The notes under the pieces are model-generated. The model was given only the letters and a program-made list of their open reading frames with translations. It did not search any database and was not told the origin of the DNA. The position numbers were made by a program, and so were the translations under genes. A stretch of 26,435 nucleotides of DNA, taken from assembly GCA_030150135.1 (NCBI GenBank), contig JASLGO010000147.1, positions 1 to 26,435 on the forward strand, written 5' to 3'. The DNA comes from Aquirhabdus sp. (GTDB taxonomy: Bacteria > Pseudomonadota > Gammaproteobacteria > Pseudomonadales > Moraxellaceae). This document shows positions 24,391 to 26,435 of the stretch, piece by piece. Numbering within the stretch: position 1 is the stretch's first letter; each line of letters opens with the position of its first letter.

Positions 24391-24416
24391 GTGGGTTAAA
24401 ACCCACGCTACGCTAA
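24391..24416 (-). repeat. REP-like palindromic unit, right inverted copy
   Basis: GTGGGTTAAAACCCACGCTACG, the reverse complement of the left unit except for single differences. The two enclose 93 AT-rich bases, giving a BIME- or MITE-like composite of about 146 bases between the BVMO terminator and the methyltransferase gene. Confidence 0.7.
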
Positions 24417-24476
24417 CTATCTTTTTCTATTTTTACTTCATAAGATGCATTAATCACAATATGTCTTGGAGAGGTC

Positions 24477-25097
24477 ATGCAACCAAAAGATCATTGGGAA
24501 CATGTTTATTCCACAAAAGCTACCGATGCGGTGAGCTGGTATCAAAAACACGCTGATCACTCCCTTCGATTTATTCAACAGACTGGTGTGTCTTGTTCAG
24601 CATCCTTGATTGATGTCGGTGGTGGTGCTTCTACGCTTGTAGATGATCTTTTAGCTGAGCATTACCAAAATATTACCGTCTTAGATCTGTCCGCTGCCGC
24701 GCTGAATGCAGCTAAAGCCAGACTAGGTGTTCGTGCTCATACTGTCCAATGGTTAGAAGCTGATATTACAAAAGCAGAGCTTCCCCTTCAGGCTTATGAT
24801 GTGTGGCATGACCGTGCAGTCTTTCATTTTCTGACTTCTCCAGAAGACCGTCATGCGTATGTTCAAACAGTACTACGTTCGGTCAAACCTGATGGTCATG
24901 TCATCATTGCTACCTTTGCAGAAGATGGGCCACAGCAATGTAGTGGACTGCCTGTCATGCGTTACAATGCGGTTCAACTCCATGCCGAATTTGGCCATAC
25001 TTTTGCTCTCATTGCACAAGAGAAAGTAGCTCATCAGACTCCTTTGGGTTCAACACAGCAGTTTATTTACTGTTATTTTAGACGGTTGCCTTTATAA
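24477..25097 (+). CDS. Class I SAM-dependent methyltransferase
   Basis: 206 residues, cytosolic. Motif I is LIDVGGGASTLVDDL (44-58); VLDLSAAALNAAKARL (68-83) carries the acidic residue that holds the SAM ribose; DVWHDRAVFHFLTSPEDR is the motif IV-V region, with the HDRAVFHFL pattern seen in a widespread group of small methyltransferases annotated as class I / UbiE-like or thiopurine-like. The opening DHWEHVYSTKATDAVSWYQ is also typical of that group. Shine-Dalgarno GGAGAGG (24468-24474) is close to the ATG. The gene follows the REP-like pair and is convergent with the AraC gene, 13 bases apart. The substrate is unknown. Confidence 0.85.
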   Translation: MQPKDHWEHVYSTKATDAVSWYQKHADHSLRFIQQTGVSCSASLIDVGGGASTLVDDLLAEHYQNITVLDLSAAALNAAKARLGVRAHTVQWLEADITKAELPLQAYDVWHDRAVFHFLTSPEDRHAYVQTVLRSVKPDGHVIIATFAEDGPQQCSGLPVMRYNAVQLHAEFGHTFALIAQEKVAHQTPLGSTQQFIYCYFRRLPL

Positions 25098-25110
25098 GTG
25101 GATTTGAGAG

Positions 25111-26160
25111 TTATGGGCGAGGAGCGTTACTCGTTTCCTGCACCAACCCCGCTCTAAACTCATTCGGTCCAACTTTCGCAATCGCCTTAAATGCCCGCGT
25201 AAAATTAGCAAGGTCAGAATAGCCTAACTCATAAGCAATCTGTGTCGCCGTGAGTTCAGGTTTCCCGAGCATCTCCACAGCTTTTTCATGGCGAATCTTT
25301 TGTGACAGTTCACGAAATCCCACACCTTCATTTTTTAAATACCGATCCAACGTGCGCGGTGACAGATTTAATAAATCCGCTAGATCGCTGAGTGTCGTGA
25401 TGCTATCACTCGATTCACGCAGCATCATACTGACCCAATCAACAATTTTTCCATCATTCATAAAATGCCGAATCTGATCTCGGCAACGATTTTCAACCAT
25501 TTGCAACGAATAAGGATCAGCCAGTTCCAACTTATGCTGACCAACCTCAGCAGGAAGTGTCAAACGAATCCCAGATGTCAGCTCCCATGAAAAATGACAA
25601 CGCGCTTCCTTGAGTTCTTGGTAACGAGCGAGATGCGCAGGCTCTGGAATAGAAAAATAAAGATCATATCGCGGCATCCGATTTTCTAGTAAATCACGCA
25701 AAACGACATGAAAAGCCACCGCAATCGCTTCCAGATGAAAGACCAATGTTTGTGGACTCATTGACACGATAGGGCGGATGATGAAGTTAATCTGATTGTG
25801 GTCATTTTGATATTGCATCCGAAAAGTCGGCATGATGAGCCGAAAATATCGTGCAACCAATCGCATCGCAGTTTCGATGTTCGGACTCGTCAGGATGCCA
25901 TAGCCAAGAATCGCATGAGACGTGAGTTTGAGCGATTTGCCGAGTTCTACCGCAAGATCAGTGCGTTGTGACGCTTGAAAAGCGGTCGTGATCAAACGCT
26001 CAACCTGCGCCAAAGTCAGTAACGCATCAGGTTTGGTCATGGTTTCATAGTCAATATGAGCGGATTCCAAGACCTGTTTAAAGTGAATATGCTCCCGCTC
26101 TAACACCACGCCAAGATACAAGTAATATCGTGCAGGGATTTCAGGAAGATCGACTTTCAT
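25111..26160 (-). CDS. alkR: AraC/XylS-family activator, AlkR-like
   Basis: 349 residues from the ATG at 26160. A further ATG at 26193 overlaps the -10 hexamer of the best promoter (TTGACA-N17-GACAAT) and so cannot be in the transcript; the next ATG is chosen, although its ribosome site (AGAAG) is weak. The first two thirds form an arabinose-binding-like (PF12625 type) sensor domain, with LGYGILTSPNIETAMRL as its usual motif. The last 100 residues are the two helix-turn-helix domain of the family, with LADLLNLSPRTLDRYL and the signature ATQIAYELGYSDLANFTRAFK near the end. It is divergent from an alkane monooxygenase gene, exactly as alkR is from alkM in Acinetobacter baylyi, where AlkR activates alkM when alkanes are present. 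Symbol is by this context. Confidence 0.85.
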   Translation of the reverse strand: MKVDLPEIPARYYLYLGVVLEREHIHFKQVLESAHIDYETMTKPDALLTLAQVERLITTAFQASQRTDLAVELGKSLKLTSHAILGYGILTSPNIETAMRLVARYFRLIMPTFRMQYQNDHNQINFIIRPIVSMSPQTLVFHLEAIAVAFHVVLRDLLENRMPRYDLYFSIPEPAHLARYQELKEARCHFSWELTSGIRLTLPAEVGQHKLELADPYSLQMVENRCRDQIRHFMNDGKIVDWVSMMLRESSDSITTLSDLADLLNLSPRTLDRYLKNEGVGFRELSQKIRHEKAVEMLGKPELTATQIAYELGYSDLANFTRAFKAIAKVGPNEFRAGLVQETSNAPRP

Positions 26161-26191
26161 GATGGATGACTTCTGCGGATGCTTTAGATTC

Positions 26192-26220
26192 ATTGTCTGA
26201 AAATGACAATGCTATGTCAA
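26192..26220 (-). promoter_or_regulatory. Likely alkR promoter
   Basis: On the minus strand a perfect TTGACA (26220-26215), 17 bases, then GACAAT (26197-26192). The repeats bound by the regulator overlap it, which suggests autoregulation. Confidence 0.55.
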
Positions 26221-26230
26221 TAAATGACAA
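26201..26230. promoter_or_regulatory. Direct repeats AAATGACAA, candidate AlkR operator
   Basis: AAATGACAA occurs at 26201-26209 and again at 26222-26230, exactly 21 bases apart (two helical turns), the usual arrangement for AraC/XylS family sites. An inverted TGTCA (26215-26219) lies between, forming TGTCA-N5-TGACA with the right copy. Confidence 0.6.
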
Positions 26231-26245
26231 GATCATTGCGCATGA

Positions 26246-26275
26246 TTCAACCATACTCACCTCAACGAATATGCT
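26246..26275 (+). promoter_or_regulatory. Possible activator-dependent alkM promoter
   Basis: TTCAAC (26246-26251) and TATGCT (26270-26275) are 18 bases apart. Both match sigma-70 consensus poorly, as expected of a promoter needing an activator bound just upstream. Confidence 0.35.
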
Positions 26276-26291
26276 ATTTGCGGAGGCTAAG

Positions 26292-26435
26292 ATGAGCACG
26301 TTCATGAAAGACGGTATTTTCGATAGTCAGAAAACCAACCAATATGTCGATAAGAAAAGACGACTCTGGCTACTTGGGCCATCAGTGCCTGCGCTTGGAA
26401 TTGCCGCGATGGCGGGCTATCAATTTGGTCCAAAA
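26292..26435 (+). CDS. alkM: Alkane 1-monooxygenase, N-terminal fragment (cut by window end)
   Basis: The first 48 codons are visible, open to the end of the window. GGAGG (26282-26286) lies five bases before the ATG. YVDKKRRLWLLGPSVPALG (18-36) fits the start of AlkB/AlkM membrane alkane hydroxylases: a D-K-K-R segment directly before the first transmembrane helix, which begins here with Leu-, Ala- and Gly-rich residues. The enzyme is a non-heme diiron membrane protein that hydroxylates the terminal carbon of n-alkanes with rubredoxin electrons; its His-box motifs are beyond the window. Divergence from an AlkR-like gene supports the assignment. Confidence 0.75.
   Translation, partial: MSTFMKDGIFDSQKTNQYVDKKRRLWLLGPSVPALGIAAMAGYQFGPK

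Noticed and set aside
24271..24416. CRISPR array
   Set aside because: Only two repeat units are present, they are inverted rather than direct, and the single interval is 93 bases.

Overview
The window looks like chromosomal DNA of an Acinetobacter-type gammaproteobacterium (Moraxellaceae). The case rests on the gene set: a fadB-fadA operon, a divergent AraC-type regulator/alkane hydroxylase pair of the alkR-alkM kind at the right edge, an LpxO-like lipid A hydroxylase, and moderate-to-low GC. The genus call is inference; no rRNA or tRNA gene is present to confirm it.

Layout. (1) 1-2550, plus strand: the C-terminal part of a large envelope protein cut by the window edge, then a POT-family peptide transporter closed by an intrinsic terminator. 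(2) 2602-4437, minus strand: an LpxO-like hydroxylase and a short-chain dehydrogenase that share a 14-base upstream motif. (3) 4746-8080, plus strand: fadB and fadA, with a promoter-overlapping palindrome upstream and a strong bidirectional terminator downstream. (4) 8195-10653: an AT-rich accessory patch with a DUF4238 gene (TTG start), a small LprI-like secreted protein and a secreted protein I do not recognise. (5) 10865-13836, plus strand: an LCAD/IVD-type acyl-CoA dehydrogenase and a long-chain acyl-CoA synthetase. (6) 13862-16406: a membrane GGDEF cyclase, a 532-base intergenic stretch full of palindromes, and a BamE-like/OmpA-like fusion protein. (7) 16530-20368: a TetR regulator divergent from an MpaB/DUF2236-like protein, with an operator-like palindrome between them, then a stand-alone molybdopterin oxidoreductase. 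(8) 20693-24191, plus strand: a three-gene operon of a PF10118 'metal-dependent hydrolase', an SDR and a Baeyer-Villiger-type flavin monooxygenase. (9) 24271-25097: a REP-like inverted pair and a SAM methyltransferase. (10) 25111-26435: an AlkR-like regulator divergent from the 5' end of an alkane monooxygenase gene.

How it fits together. Most catabolic genes belong to oxidation of long aliphatic chains: terminal hydroxylation (alkM), acyl-CoA activation (12112), first dehydrogenation (10865), and hydration, second dehydrogenation and thiolysis (fadBA). The BVMO operon may add oxidation of ketones or related lipids. The most interesting unit is this operon. Its first protein carries two ExxH motifs and extra Glu/His residues, as in ferritin-like diiron proteins, and its promoter spacer consists exactly of a 16-base palindrome. 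The alkR-alkM gap is also informative: 21-base-spaced direct repeats sit there, and the likely alkR promoter shows that the upstream ATG is not the true start.
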